Part shown: positions 35,410 to 44,137 of the stretch, piece after piece | How the letters are laid out: each line of letters begins with the position of its first letter | Position numbering within the stretch: position 1 is the stretch's first letter | From: Methylobacter sp. | GTDB taxonomy: Bacteria; Pseudomonadota; Gammaproteobacteria; Methylococcales; Methylomonadaceae | NCBI GenBank assembly: GCA_004299305.1 | Contig: SCPZ01000053.1 | Coordinates: 1-62,228, forward strand | DNA length: 62,228 nt | Reading direction: 5' to 3' | Translations under genes and position numbers: made by a program | The notes under the pieces: generated by a model | What the model saw: only the letters and a program-made list of their open reading frames with translations | What the model was told of the DNA's origin: nothing | Databases searched by the model: none

Positions 35410-36402
35410 ATGTTAGAAAAAAACGGCAATAAACACACCGTTCAACCGGCGTTAATGCAGTTGAAAAACTATATCAATCAGGAAATTATTGGCCAGGATG
35501 TGCTGGTCGAACGGATGTTGATCGGCTTGTTGGCCGACGGTCATATCCTGGTTGAAGGCGCTCCGGGCCTTGCCAAGACTCGGGCGATCAACGTATTAAG
35601 CAAAGGCATACAAGGCGATTTTCACCGGGTGCAATTCACGCCCGATTTATTACCTGCCGATTTAACCGGCACTGAAATTTACCGCCCCCAGCAAGGCACA
35701 TTTGAATTCCAAAAAGGGCCGTTGTTTCATAACCTAATATTGGCCGATGAAATCAACCGGTCACCGGCTAAGGTACAGGCGGCTTTATTGGAAGCCATGG
35801 CCGAGCGGCAAATAACCGTGGGTCAGGCGACCTATCCATTACCGCAATTATTTATGGTTATGGCGACGCAAAACCCTATTGAGCAGGAAGGCACTTATCC
35901 GCTGCCGGAAGCGCAGTTGGATCGTTTTTTACTGCATGTGAAAATCGATTACCCGAAAGCCGAACATGAAAAAAGCATTCTGCATTTAGCCAGAACGGAA
36001 GCGCGTTCCGGCTCGGTAAAAAGCGCAGAGCAGTATCAGCCGATTGAGCAAAAGACCTTATTTGCGGCGCGCAATGAAGTGCTGGATTTGCACATGGCGG
36101 AAAGCCTTGAAAATTATTTGCTGCAAATTATCCTGGCTACCCGCAATCCCGCAGCCTACGGTCAGGATCTGGCATCCTGGCTGCAATATGGCGCAAGCCC
36201 GCGCGCCAGCATAGCGCTGGATCGTTGCTCCAGGGCCAAAGCCTGGTTGGCGCAACGCGATTTTGTCGGCCCGGAAGATATTCAGGACATGGCTTTTGAC
36301 GTGTTGCGGCATCGCTTGATATTGTCTTACGAAGCCGAGGCGGAAGGCATCACCACCGATCATGTCATTAAAGAACTGATTGCCAGGGTTGCCGTACCTT
36401 GA
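35410..36402 (+). CDS. moxR: MoxR-family AAA+ ATPase
   Basis: A 330-residue ATPase. Walker A EGAPGLAKT is at residues 49-57 and Walker B LILADEINRS at about 109-118; the sensor-1 region (MVMATQNPIEQEGTYPLPEA) is the MoxR hallmark. MoxR proteins act as chaperones for metal insertion or complex assembly, together with the VWA proteins encoded downstream. First gene of a five-gene operon with overlapping ends. Confidence 0.95.
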   Translation: MLEKNGNKHTVQPALMQLKNYINQEIIGQDVLVERMLIGLLADGHILVEGAPGLAKTRAINVLSKGIQGDFHRVQFTPDLLPADLTGTEIYRPQQGTFEFQKGPLFHNLILADEINRSPAKVQAALLEAMAERQITVGQATYPLPQLFMVMATQNPIEQEGTYPLPEAQLDRFLLHVKIDYPKAEHEKSILHLARTEARSGSVKSAEQYQPIEQKTLFAARNEVLDLHMAESLENYLLQIILATRNPAAYGQDLASWLQYGASPRASIALDRCSRAKAWLAQRDFVGPEDIQDMAFDVLRHRLILSYEAEAEGITTDHVIKELIARVAVP

Positions 36403-37367
36403 TGCTTTTTAGTAAACAAGCCGGACCGGCTAAGCTCCCAGCCAATGAATTGATTGCGGTGTCGTTAAAGACGCTGATCGATTTGGCAGGACCTGCTGCT
36501 GGATTAAACCTGAAACATTCAGCCATACGCGCCGGGCAAAGCGGCGCTTATGCATCGCGTTTTAAAGGCCGCGGCATGGAGTTTGAAGAGGCCAGGATGT
36601 ATCAGCCGGGCGATGACATCCGCAGTATCGATTGGCGGGTCACCGCGCGTACCGGCAAACCCCATACCAAGATATTTCGCGAGGAACGCGAAAGGCCGGT
36701 TTTTATTTCCGTGGATAACCGTCCGGCGATGCATTTTGCCACACGAGGCGCTTTTAAATCGGTGTTGGCCGCCAAACTCGCCGGATTGCTGGCCTGGGCC
36801 GCCCAGCATCATGGCGACAGAATTGGCGGGCAGATATTTACCGGCAATAGATGCGGTGAATTAAAACCGCAAAACGGCAAACATGCGGTATTGCGGTTTT
36901 TAAATGCCATCAGCCTCCAAGATGATGATACGGCAGGTTCCGTGATTACACTGGAACAGGTGCTGTCCAGGCTTATGCAACATGCCCGCCCAGGCAGCTT
37001 GGTTTATATTATCAGTGATTTTCGCGGCATGAATGATCAAGTTGAAACTTATCTGGCAAAGCTGTCGCGTCATTGTCAGGTGGTGTTGATTTTTGTTTAT
37101 GACCCGCTGGAAAGTCATTTGCCGGAAAAAGGTCGCTATCGTTTTATCGCCGGGGATGGCGTGTCTGCCGCAAGCCTGTCTGGAACAGGCGTGGCGACCG
37201 ATGATAAGCGGGATGTGGTTATCGATACCAGTGACCGGCAACGGCTATTAAGCTATCAACAACATTTTACCCGGCGGCTGGATCAGCTGGAGCAGATAGC
37301 CAACAAAATGGGTCTTGCGCTTATTCAATGCAGCACCACAGACGACCCGATACAACGTTTAAGATAA
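36402..37367 (+). CDS. DUF58-domain protein
   Basis: A 321-residue protein with the DUF58 motif YQPGDDIRSIDWRVTARTGK. The C-terminal half has a VWA-like fold (VYIISDFRGM). These proteins occur in nearly all MoxR-Bat loci. The ATG at 36402 overlaps the moxR stop (TGATG); the TTG at 36399 is the alternative start. Confidence 0.92.
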   Translation: MLFSKQAGPAKLPANELIAVSLKTLIDLAGPAAGLNLKHSAIRAGQSGAYASRFKGRGMEFEEARMYQPGDDIRSIDWRVTARTGKPHTKIFREERERPVFISVDNRPAMHFATRGAFKSVLAAKLAGLLAWAAQHHGDRIGGQIFTGNRCGELKPQNGKHAVLRFLNAISLQDDDTAGSVITLEQVLSRLMQHARPGSLVYIISDFRGMNDQVETYLAKLSRHCQVVLIFVYDPLESHLPEKGRYRFIAGDGVSAASLSGTGVATDDKRDVVIDTSDRQRLLSYQQHFTRRLDQLEQIANKMGLALIQCSTTDDPIQRLR

Positions 37368-37838
37368 ATGACCCCAACTCTTCTTGATTTAAAAGACATA
37401 CATGAACCTGAAGTTATCGGTTGGTGGCCTCCGGCTATCGGCTGGTGGATCTTGGCTATAGCTATTCCATTACTGATTATTTTTTTGACCTGGTTTTATA
37501 AAAGATTGACCCGCAAAACCGCGCTTAAAACAGCCAAAAAAATACTGTTTCAAATCAAACAGGACGTAGCGCGGGATAACCTTCAAAAACTATGCGACCT
37601 TTCCGTGCTGGTCAGGCGCGTAGCGATTAGCGTGTCGCCGAGGGCAAAGGCGGCCGGTTTAACCGGACGGCAATGGTTGGAATTTCTCGATAGTTCGGTA
37701 AAAGGGACGCCGTTCAGCGAGGGCATCGGTCAACTGTTAGTTGATGCGCCCTATCGAAATACGCAGCCGACTGAAGCGGAAATTTCCCAATTAACCGAAC
37801 TATGCGAAAACTGGCTTAAAGCCCAGGGAAAAACATGA
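37368..37838 (+). CDS. DUF4381-domain membrane protein
   Basis: A 156-residue protein. The conserved DIHEPEVIGWWPPAIGWWIL leads into one membrane helix (about residues 25-43), and the rest is cytoplasmic (GLTGRQWLEFLD). It starts directly after the DUF58 stop and overlaps the next gene by four bases. It is a usual member of MoxR operons in Proteobacteria; its role is unknown. Confidence 0.9.
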   Translation: MTPTLLDLKDIHEPEVIGWWPPAIGWWILAIAIPLLIIFLTWFYKRLTRKTALKTAKKILFQIKQDVARDNLQKLCDLSVLVRRVAISVSPRAKAAGLTGRQWLEFLDSSVKGTPFSEGIGQLLVDAPYRNTQPTEAEISQLTELCENWLKAQGKT

Positions 37839-38815
37839 TTCACTTTGAATGGCCCTGGCTATTGGCCGCTTTGCCCTTACCCTTATTAATCCGCTGGTTG
37901 GTTCCGGCCAAGATGCCCGTGGAACAAGCGGCATTAAAAGTCCCGTTCCTGGACGATTTTTCCGATGCTGAAACCAGAGCTGTATCCCAAACGAAACAAT
38001 GGCCGTTGTTGTTGGCGGCGATTGCCTGGCTATTGCTGGTTATCGCCTGCGCTAGGCCTCAGTGGTTGGGCGAGCCGATCGAACAGGCGGTCAGCGGACG
38101 GGATTTGATGTTGGCGGTGGATTTGTCCGGCAGTATGGAAGAACAGGATTTTGTGATTAACAAGCGTTCGGTAGACCGATTGACCGCAGCTAAAGGAGTC
38201 GCCAGTGATTTTATCAACCGGCGTGTCGGCGACAGGGTGGGCTTGATCCTGTTCGGAACCCAAGCTTATTTGCAAACGCCGTTAACTTTTGACCGAAAAA
38301 CGGTAATGACCTTATTGAATGAGGCGGTCATCGGTCTTGCCGGCGACAATACCGCGATAGGCGACGCGATAGGTTTGGCGGTCAAGCGTCTTGGAAACGA
38401 GCAGGTTAACAGCCGGGTTTTGGTGTTGATGACGGACGGGGCCAATACTGCCGGTGAAGTCTCGCCGTTAAAAGCCGCCGAATTAGCCGCAGCTAAACAC
38501 CTGAAAATTTACACGATCGGCATAGGCGCGGATGAAATGATAGTGCGCAGCTTTTTCGGCAATCGCAAGATTAACCCGTCGGCCGACCTGGACGAGAAAA
38601 CTTTGATAAAGATTGCCGAAAGTACCGGCGGCCAATACTACCGGGCCAGAAATACCGATGAGCTGAATAATATTTATATGAGATTGGATGAACTGGAGCC
38701 GGTGGAAAAAGATAAACAATATTTCAGGCCCCGTAGCGAATTGTATTACTGGCCGTTGTCGTTGGCGCTGGGCCTGACGGCGGTCATTGCCTTGTCCAGG
38801 GTACGGTTCTCATGA
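37835..38815 (+). CDS. VWA-domain membrane protein (BatA-like)
   Basis: A 326-residue protein. N- and C-terminal membrane helices flank a von Willebrand factor A domain. The MIDAS motif DLSGSM is at residues 96-101, with TDGANTAGE later. The start TGATTCACTTTGAATGGCCC region encodes the typical FEWPWLL of BatA. It is expected to work with MoxR in envelope-complex assembly. It overlaps both neighbours by four bases. Confidence 0.92.
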   Translation: MIHFEWPWLLAALPLPLLIRWLVPAKMPVEQAALKVPFLDDFSDAETRAVSQTKQWPLLLAAIAWLLLVIACARPQWLGEPIEQAVSGRDLMLAVDLSGSMEEQDFVINKRSVDRLTAAKGVASDFINRRVGDRVGLILFGTQAYLQTPLTFDRKTVMTLLNEAVIGLAGDNTAIGDAIGLAVKRLGNEQVNSRVLVLMTDGANTAGEVSPLKAAELAAAKHLKIYTIGIGADEMIVRSFFGNRKINPSADLDEKTLIKIAESTGGQYYRARNTDELNNIYMRLDELEPVEKDKQYFRPRSELYYWPLSLALGLTAVIALSRVRFS

Positions 38816-40608
38816 ATATAAGCGATTTTCATTTTATCAGGCCGTACTGGCTGTTGGCCGTTGTGCCGTATTTGGCGATACTGGTTTTAATGCTTAGAAA
38901 TAAGCTGAGCCAAGGCAATTGGTCGGCGGTATGCGATGCGGCATTATTACCTTATATATTGCAGGAAAAGGCGGTCAACCAAAGCCGTTGGCCGTTAACA
39001 ACCGGAGCTGTCGCCGCGCTGTTGGTGATTATTGCGCTGGCCGGGCCAACCTGGGAACGACTGCCGTCTCCGGTATTCAGGAATGATTCGGCCCTGGTTA
39101 TTGCGCTGGATTTGTCCAGTTCGATGGATGCCGCCGATATTAAACCCAGCCGCTTGATTATGGCGCGTTATAAAATCGCCGACATCCTGAAGCAACGTAA
39201 AGACGGCCAGACCGCATTGCTGGTTTATGCCGGTGATGCGTTTACCGTAACGCCGCTGACCGACGACACCGAGACTATCGATAGCCAGTTGTCGGCATTA
39301 AACACCGATATTATGCCCAGCCAAGGCAGCGATACGGCCTTGGTGTTGGAAAAAGCCGTTGATTTGTTCAAGCAGGCAGGCTTGCAAACAGGCCGTATCT
39401 TGCTGGTCACCGATGGCGTCGATGTAGATAAAACCTTGGCTACAGTAAAATCACTGGATAAGTATCCGTTATCGATATTGGGTGTCGGAACAGACGATGG
39501 CGCACCGATAGCATTGCCCGAGGGTGGTTTTGTCAAAGATGAACAAGGCAATATCGTGGTAGCCAAATTAAATTCCGGCGAGCTGGCAAAACTCGCTCAG
39601 GCGGGTAACGGCGTTTATCAAACCATAACCGCCAATGACGCCGATATTCAAACCGTACTGGCAAACCTGGATAAATCGGTTCAACAACAGGGCAAGCAAA
39701 ACGATAACTTGCTATTGGACCAGTGGGCGGATAAAGGCCCCTGGCTGTTATTGCCGGTTTTGCCTCTGGCCGCGCTTATGTTTAGGAAAGGCCTGTTGTG
39801 TTTTGCCTTGTTGCTGATCTTGCCGCTGCCTAAAAATAGTTATGCCTTGGATTGGCAGGATTTATGGCAAAGTAAAGACCAACAGGCGCAACAAGCTTAT
39901 AAAAAGCAGGATTTTGCCAAGGCGGCCGAGCAGTTTGAAAACCCGGATTGGAAAGCGGCGGCGCAATATAAGGCGGGCGAGTATGACAAAGCGCTGGAAA
40001 GCCTTAAAAACAGCAAGTCCGCCAGCAGCGCTTATAATCAGGGCAATGCGCAGGCGAAAGCCGGGCAATTAGAAGAGGCTGTAAAGTCTTACGAAAGAGC
40101 TCTAGCTATGAACCCCAATGATGCCGATGCCAAACATAACAAGGAAATCGTAGAAAAAGAACTGGAAAAACAGGATCAGCAAAAAAAGGACGATAAACAA
40201 CAGTCCAAAGGCGATTCCGAGAAAAACAAGGATGGCGAACAATCGGAAAAATCCGACGAACAGCAGCAGGATCAAGATAAAACCGAGGCAAAGCCGGAAC
40301 AAAAACCTGAGCAAAAGCAATCTGATAAACAACAGTCGGAAGAAAATCAGCAACAGCAGGATAAGGCCGAGGGAAAAAAACCGGAAGACGAAAAGTCCCA
40401 GCAAGCCGAACAGGGCAAAGATGAAGCGAAGGAACAAGCCAAACAACAAACGCCTGTTAAGGCCGAACCAACGGATGAACAACAACAAGCTAACGAGCAA
40501 TGGCTTAAAAGAATACCCGACGATCCGGCCGGTTTGTTACGGCGTAAATTTAAATATCAATACGGCCAGCGCGGTCGTCAAGCGAACGGTGATGCCAGCG
40601 GGTGGTAG
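38812..40608 (+). CDS. VWA-TPR fusion membrane protein (BatB-BatC-like)
   Basis: A 598-residue protein. It has N-terminal membrane helices, a VWA domain with MIDAS DLSSSM at about 100-105, and a central membrane segment (PWLLLPVLPLAALMFRKGLL). A TPR region follows (about 350-450: YNQGNAQAKAGQLEEAVKSY, then AMNPNDADAKHN). The tail (450-565) is very rich in Gln, Lys, Glu and Asp and ends LLRRKFKYQYGQR, as in BatC-type proteins. Thus BatB and BatC functions are fused. A hydrophobic ORF antisense to the Lys/Gln tract is a shadow. Confidence 0.92.
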   Translation: MNISDFHFIRPYWLLAVVPYLAILVLMLRNKLSQGNWSAVCDAALLPYILQEKAVNQSRWPLTTGAVAALLVIIALAGPTWERLPSPVFRNDSALVIALDLSSSMDAADIKPSRLIMARYKIADILKQRKDGQTALLVYAGDAFTVTPLTDDTETIDSQLSALNTDIMPSQGSDTALVLEKAVDLFKQAGLQTGRILLVTDGVDVDKTLATVKSLDKYPLSILGVGTDDGAPIALPEGGFVKDEQGNIVVAKLNSGELAKLAQAGNGVYQTITANDADIQTVLANLDKSVQQQGKQNDNLLLDQWADKGPWLLLPVLPLAALMFRKGLLCFALLLILPLPKNSYALDWQDLWQSKDQQAQQAYKKQDFAKAAEQFENPDWKAAAQYKAGEYDKALESLKNSKSASSAYNQGNAQAKAGQLEEAVKSYERALAMNPNDADAKHNKEIVEKELEKQDQQKKDDKQQSKGDSEKNKDGEQSEKSDEQQQDQDKTEAKPEQKPEQKQSDKQQSEENQQQQDKAEGKKPEDEKSQQAEQGKDEAKEQAKQQTPVKAEPTDEQQQANEQWLKRIPDDPAGLLRRKFKYQYGQRGRQANGDASGW

Positions 40609-40671
40609 GCCGTCGTTCTTCGTGGAGAGGAGCTTCTTGCTCCCTCCCCTGGCTTAGGAATGAGCACGAAA

Positions 40672-40756
40672 TAACTTAGGTAAGTTGCCAATAGTCGGAG
40701 CTTGCACTCCTGCCGCACACAGTTGTCCACTTTATTTCATACTCGTTCCTTAACCC
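40672..40756. repeat. Dispersed repeat family A, copy 2
   Basis: It contains the reverse complement of the 6956-7069 element (CCAATAGTCGG, AGCTTGCACTCCTG, CACAGTTGTC, TTTATTTCAT, CTCGTTCCTTA) without the inner hairpin of copy 1. It lies between the Bat operon and the adaptor gene. Confidence 0.8.
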
Positions 40757-40838
40757 TTATAATTTGCGGATACTTTATCCTGAAATCCGTAGCTCGGCTG
40801 CGTTTTCAGATTTATCTATACACTCCTTTCCCGCCCAC

Positions 40839-41837
40839 ATGAATGCTTTTTTAATAGCCTGTACTTTTATATTCAGTGTTACCTTAGCCTTTGCAGATGA
40901 TGACGATAAGGCGGCTGTCAAACAGCCTGACTTTGCAAAGTCGGGGACTGTTTTCCTGGCTGCCAAAGCACAATCGGTATCAGGCCTGCAGACCGTGACG
41001 CTGACTCCGGTTAGCCATCATGCCGAATTCATGGCTTATGGAAAAGCGGTTAATGTGCAACCGTTAATCGAGTTGCGGCATCGCTATTTGCTCGCATTAA
41101 CCGAGCGTGGCGGTGCTGCGGCAAGGTTTACCCAGGCTGAACAGAACATCAGGCGCCAGCAAGACTTGTACCGTGACGGCGCGACATCGAAACGTAATTT
41201 GCAAGTCCAGCAAGCGCAGTGGCAAACCGATAAAGCCCAGCTCGATGCAAGCGGGGTTCAAGCCAAGGCTATTGCCGATGAAGCTCGGCTCAATTGGGGC
41301 AAAAAGCTTAGCGAATGGGCCTTAGCTACGGATTCCGAGCTGTTGAGCGCCTTTTTATCCGGCCGACAAACACTGTTGCAAATTACCTTACCGGTTAATA
41401 AACAGTTGGCGAGCGATCTCCAGACTATATATGTTGAAGCGTCGGGCAACCGCAGTGCGGCCGGTAAAGCCGGGTTGATTTCCGCCGCTCCGCAAACAGA
41501 CCTTAGCGCGCAAGGTGAAAGCTATTTTTTTCAAACCGATAATAGCCATATCAGAGTCGGCATGCGTGTTGCGGCATGGATACCCGAACAAGGCGAAAAC
41601 CAGTCCGGCGTTGTTATCCCTAAATCCGCTTTAATCTGGTACATGGATCAGGCTTTTGTTTACATTAAAACAGCTGAACAACAATTCAGCCGCCGCACTA
41701 TAGATCAGTATTCGGCAACCACCGGCGGTTATTTTGTCGGCAACGGCATCAATGCCGGTGAGCAGCTCGTTGTTATCGGCGGGCAAATGCTGTTGTCAGA
41801 AGAGTTCAGGGGGCAAATCCCGAATGAGGATGATTAG
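40839..41837 (+). CDS. HlyD/CusB-like periplasmic adaptor protein
   Basis: A 332-residue protein. The ATG at 40839 gives a clean signal peptide (NAFLIACTFIFSVTLAFA); the TTG at 40764 adds unrelated residues. The mature part is a membrane-fusion-protein type: a helical hairpin at about 75-150 (AEQNIRRQQDLYRDGATSKR) and a beta-barrel/proximal part near the end (GVVIPKSALIWYMDQAFVYI, then GINAGEQLVVIGGQMLLSEE). No RND pump or outer-membrane channel gene is adjacent, so its partner must lie elsewhere. Confidence 0.8.
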   Translation: MNAFLIACTFIFSVTLAFADDDDKAAVKQPDFAKSGTVFLAAKAQSVSGLQTVTLTPVSHHAEFMAYGKAVNVQPLIELRHRYLLALTERGGAAARFTQAEQNIRRQQDLYRDGATSKRNLQVQQAQWQTDKAQLDASGVQAKAIADEARLNWGKKLSEWALATDSELLSAFLSGRQTLLQITLPVNKQLASDLQTIYVEASGNRSAAGKAGLISAAPQTDLSAQGESYFFQTDNSHIRVGMRVAAWIPEQGENQSGVVIPKSALIWYMDQAFVYIKTAEQQFSRRTIDQYSATTGGYFVGNGINAGEQLVVIGGQMLLSEEFRGQIPNEDD

Positions 41838-41861
41838 ATTTGAATTGTCCCTTGTAGACCG

Positions 41862-42137
41862 TTAATCCCATGGCGGTGTATCGCCGTTATAAGCAACAAA
41901 GTCTTTAATCGTTGCATGAGTTTTGACGCTGCCGGCGGCCTTGATTTTTGAGGATGAAGTTTTCGATCTTGGCTGTTCTACGGCGCTGGATGCGGCCTGC
42001 CACTTGGTAAAAAGCGTAACGTCTTTATCTGTCGGGACAAACCATTTCTTTTTGATGGCATCCCACCTCGCACCAAGCGCTTTTGCTTCATCTTTTTGGG
42101 CAAAAGGTACATTCAGGTAAATTTTTGAGTCTGCCAT
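41862..42137 (-). CDS. DUF5710-domain protein
   Basis: A 91-residue protein. Its first 45 residues match the DUF5710 pattern (YLNVPFAQKDEAKALGARWD, then KKKWFVP), a small domain often found on plasmid primases and mobile-element proteins and thought to bind nucleic acid. The remainder is Ser/Lys-rich and ends GDTPPWD. Convergent with the adaptor gene. Confidence 0.85.
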   Translation of the reverse strand: MADSKIYLNVPFAQKDEAKALGARWDAIKKKWFVPTDKDVTLFTKWQAASSAVEQPRSKTSSSKIKAAGSVKTHATIKDFVAYNGDTPPWD

Positions 42138-42389
42138 TTTATTAGGTGCTGCAACCTGATAGGGTAAATTGCTGTATTATAAATCATTGCCAACGCAGCA
42201 GGATTGGATAATTTAGAACGGTGGTCATTCGAGCGGGTACAGCCTCTCCCAAACCAGATATTGATGCGTTAAATCAAGCCTGACCAAAAAGTTAAGGTCT
42301 GGCTAAATTGACTTACGTATGAAACAATCGACGCATTAACAGGACTAGCTTAGCGTGTCGGAGCGTGGTCGAACCTCAAGTGGTGTTTT

Positions 42390-43298
42390 ATGAAATTCCT
42401 CGATGTAAAAACTGATTTTGCCTTTAAAAAAGTCTTTGGTAGTGCAAATTCAAAAGACATACTCATCAGCTTCCTTAATTCGATAATCGAGTTTGATAAC
42501 GCTCGAAAAATACAAGATCTCATCATTGTTGATCCATACAGTATTCCCCTGTTAAGAGGGATGAAAGATACTTACGTGGATGTTAAGGCGGAATTGGATG
42601 ACAACTCGCAGGTAATCATCGAAATGCAGGTTCTTAATCACGAGGGATTGGAAAAAAGAATTCTGTATAATGCGGCAAAAAATTATTCGATACAGCTAAA
42701 AAAAGGCGATGCCTATCATTTGCTCAACCCGGTCATTGCATTGACCATCACCGATTTTATCTTGTTTAAAAATAGCGAAGAATTGATAAACAATTTTAAG
42801 CTTATCGAAAAAAAGCAATTCATCGAATACAGTGATGATATCGAATTGATTTTTATTGAGTTGCCAAAATATCATAAAACGGAAGCTGAACTGGACACTG
42901 TTCAGGACAAATGGCTTTATTTTATAAAAAATGTCGGTAATCTCGATTACATTCCTAAAAATCTCAATCAGGAACTTGAGAAAGCTTTCAATATCGCAAA
43001 CGAAGCCAATCTGAGCGAGGAAGAGCTAGAGCTTCAGCATAAAAAGAAAGACTGGATCTATATACAAAAAAGTTCAATAGAACTGGCCACCAGAACGGGT
43101 TTGCAACAAGGTTTAGAGCAAGGTTTAGAACAAGGCTTGCAACAAGGCTTGCAACAAGGTTTAGTGCAAGGCGAATCGGATGCAATAGTAAAAATGGTGT
43201 TAAATGCACAAAAAGTGGGTTTACCCATGCAGACAATCAGCGAGTTAACAGGACTGAATGAAGATAAAATTATGCTTATATTAAGGGAACAGCGGTGA
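42390..43298 (+). CDS. Rpn-family PD-(D/E)XK nuclease (recombination-promoting, transposase-like)
   Basis: A 302-residue protein. The start KFLDVKTDFAFKKVFGSANS and the motif VDVKAELDDNSQVIIEMQVL are typical of the YhgA/RpnA and PDDEXK_2 families, which promote RecA-independent recombination; the acidic and lysine-like core lies at about 65-85. A Gln-Gly-Leu repeat at about 238-261 precedes a conserved C-terminal segment (MVLNAQKVGLPMQTISELTG). The gene is more AT-rich than its neighbours, suggesting lateral acquisition. Confidence 0.88.
   Translation: MKFLDVKTDFAFKKVFGSANSKDILISFLNSIIEFDNARKIQDLIIVDPYSIPLLRGMKDTYVDVKAELDDNSQVIIEMQVLNHEGLEKRILYNAAKNYSIQLKKGDAYHLLNPVIALTITDFILFKNSEELINNFKLIEKKQFIEYSDDIELIFIELPKYHKTEAELDTVQDKWLYFIKNVGNLDYIPKNLNQELEKAFNIANEANLSEEELELQHKKKDWIYIQKSSIELATRTGLQQGLEQGLEQGLQQGLQQGLVQGESDAIVKMVLNAQKVGLPMQTISELTGLNEDKIMLILREQR
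43101..43172 (+). repeat. Six 12-bp tandem repeats inside the Rpn-like gene
   Basis: The unit TTGCAACAAGGT and variants repeat six times in frame, encoding L(Q/E/V)QG. Such a tract can change copy number by slippage without shifting the frame. Confidence 0.9.
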
Positions 43299-43358
43299 GT
43301 GGTGTTTTAGCAATTGCAGGACCGATCGGCCGCTCACCTTTATAAGCACGGCACCGAA

Positions 43359-44137
43359 ATGAAAGCGATTATTCTTGCCGGAGGTTTAGGCACACGGATT
43401 AGTGAAGAGACATCAGTTCGACCTAAGCCTATGGTTGAGATTGGCGGTAAGCCTATACTTTGGCACATCATGAAGACTTACTCGGCTCACGGCATACATG
43501 ACTTTGTTATTTGCTGCGGCTATAAAGGCTATGTGATTAAGGAGTATTTTGCCAACTACTTTTTGCATATGTCCGATGTGACATTCGACATGCAAAGCAA
43601 CCGGATGGAAGTGCATCAGCGAAATGCTGAGCCGTGGCGCGTAACGCTGATTGATACCGGAGACAACACCCTGACAGGCGGTCGTCTGAAACGCGTGGCA
43701 AATTATGTAAAAGATGAAACGTGTTTTTGCTTTACCTACGGTGATGGCGTGGCCGATATTGATATAAGCGCATTGGTAGCTTTTCATAAACAGCATGGCA
43801 AGCGTGCGACCGTCACCGCAGTACAGCCAAGCCACCCGGTCGTTATGGTGCGCTTGATATGAATGGAAAATCTGTGCGCGGTTTTATTGAAAAACCCCAA
43901 GGCGATGGCGGTTGGATTAACGGCGGATTTTTTGTTTTATTGCCAAGCTGTATAGATTTGACTGTTGACGATAGTTCTTCGTGGGAAGGCGAGCCGCTTA
44001 GCAAACTTGCAGCTCAAGGTGAGTTAATGGCTTATGAGCACAGCGGATTCTGGCAACCTATGGATACATTGCGCGACAAGAATCATTTGGAAGAACTTTG
44101 GCAAAGCGGCAAAGCGCCATGGAAGGTATGGGAGTGA
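43359..44137 (+). pseudogene. rfbF: Glucose-1-phosphate cytidylyltransferase, frameshifted
   Basis: The enzyme makes CDP-glucose from glucose-1-phosphate and CTP. The N-terminal signature [20 protein letters not shown] is present, and the second half ([20 protein letters not shown], then [11 protein letters not shown]) is in another frame. A 5-bp tandem duplication, AGCCA at 43825-43829 and again at 43830-43834, causes the shift. Removing one copy restores [20 protein letters not shown]. The first ORF stops at 43862; the second has an ATG at 43859 overlapping that stop (ATGA), so the two halves might still be translated separately. The ATG at 43359 is the family start. Confidence 0.92.

Noticed and set aside
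40102-40500. Very hydrophobic 132-codon minus-strand ORF resembling a membrane protein
   Set aside because: Antisense product of Lys/Gln/Glu codons in the tail of the VWA-TPR gene (TTT, TTG and CTT codons opposite AAA, CAA and AAG).
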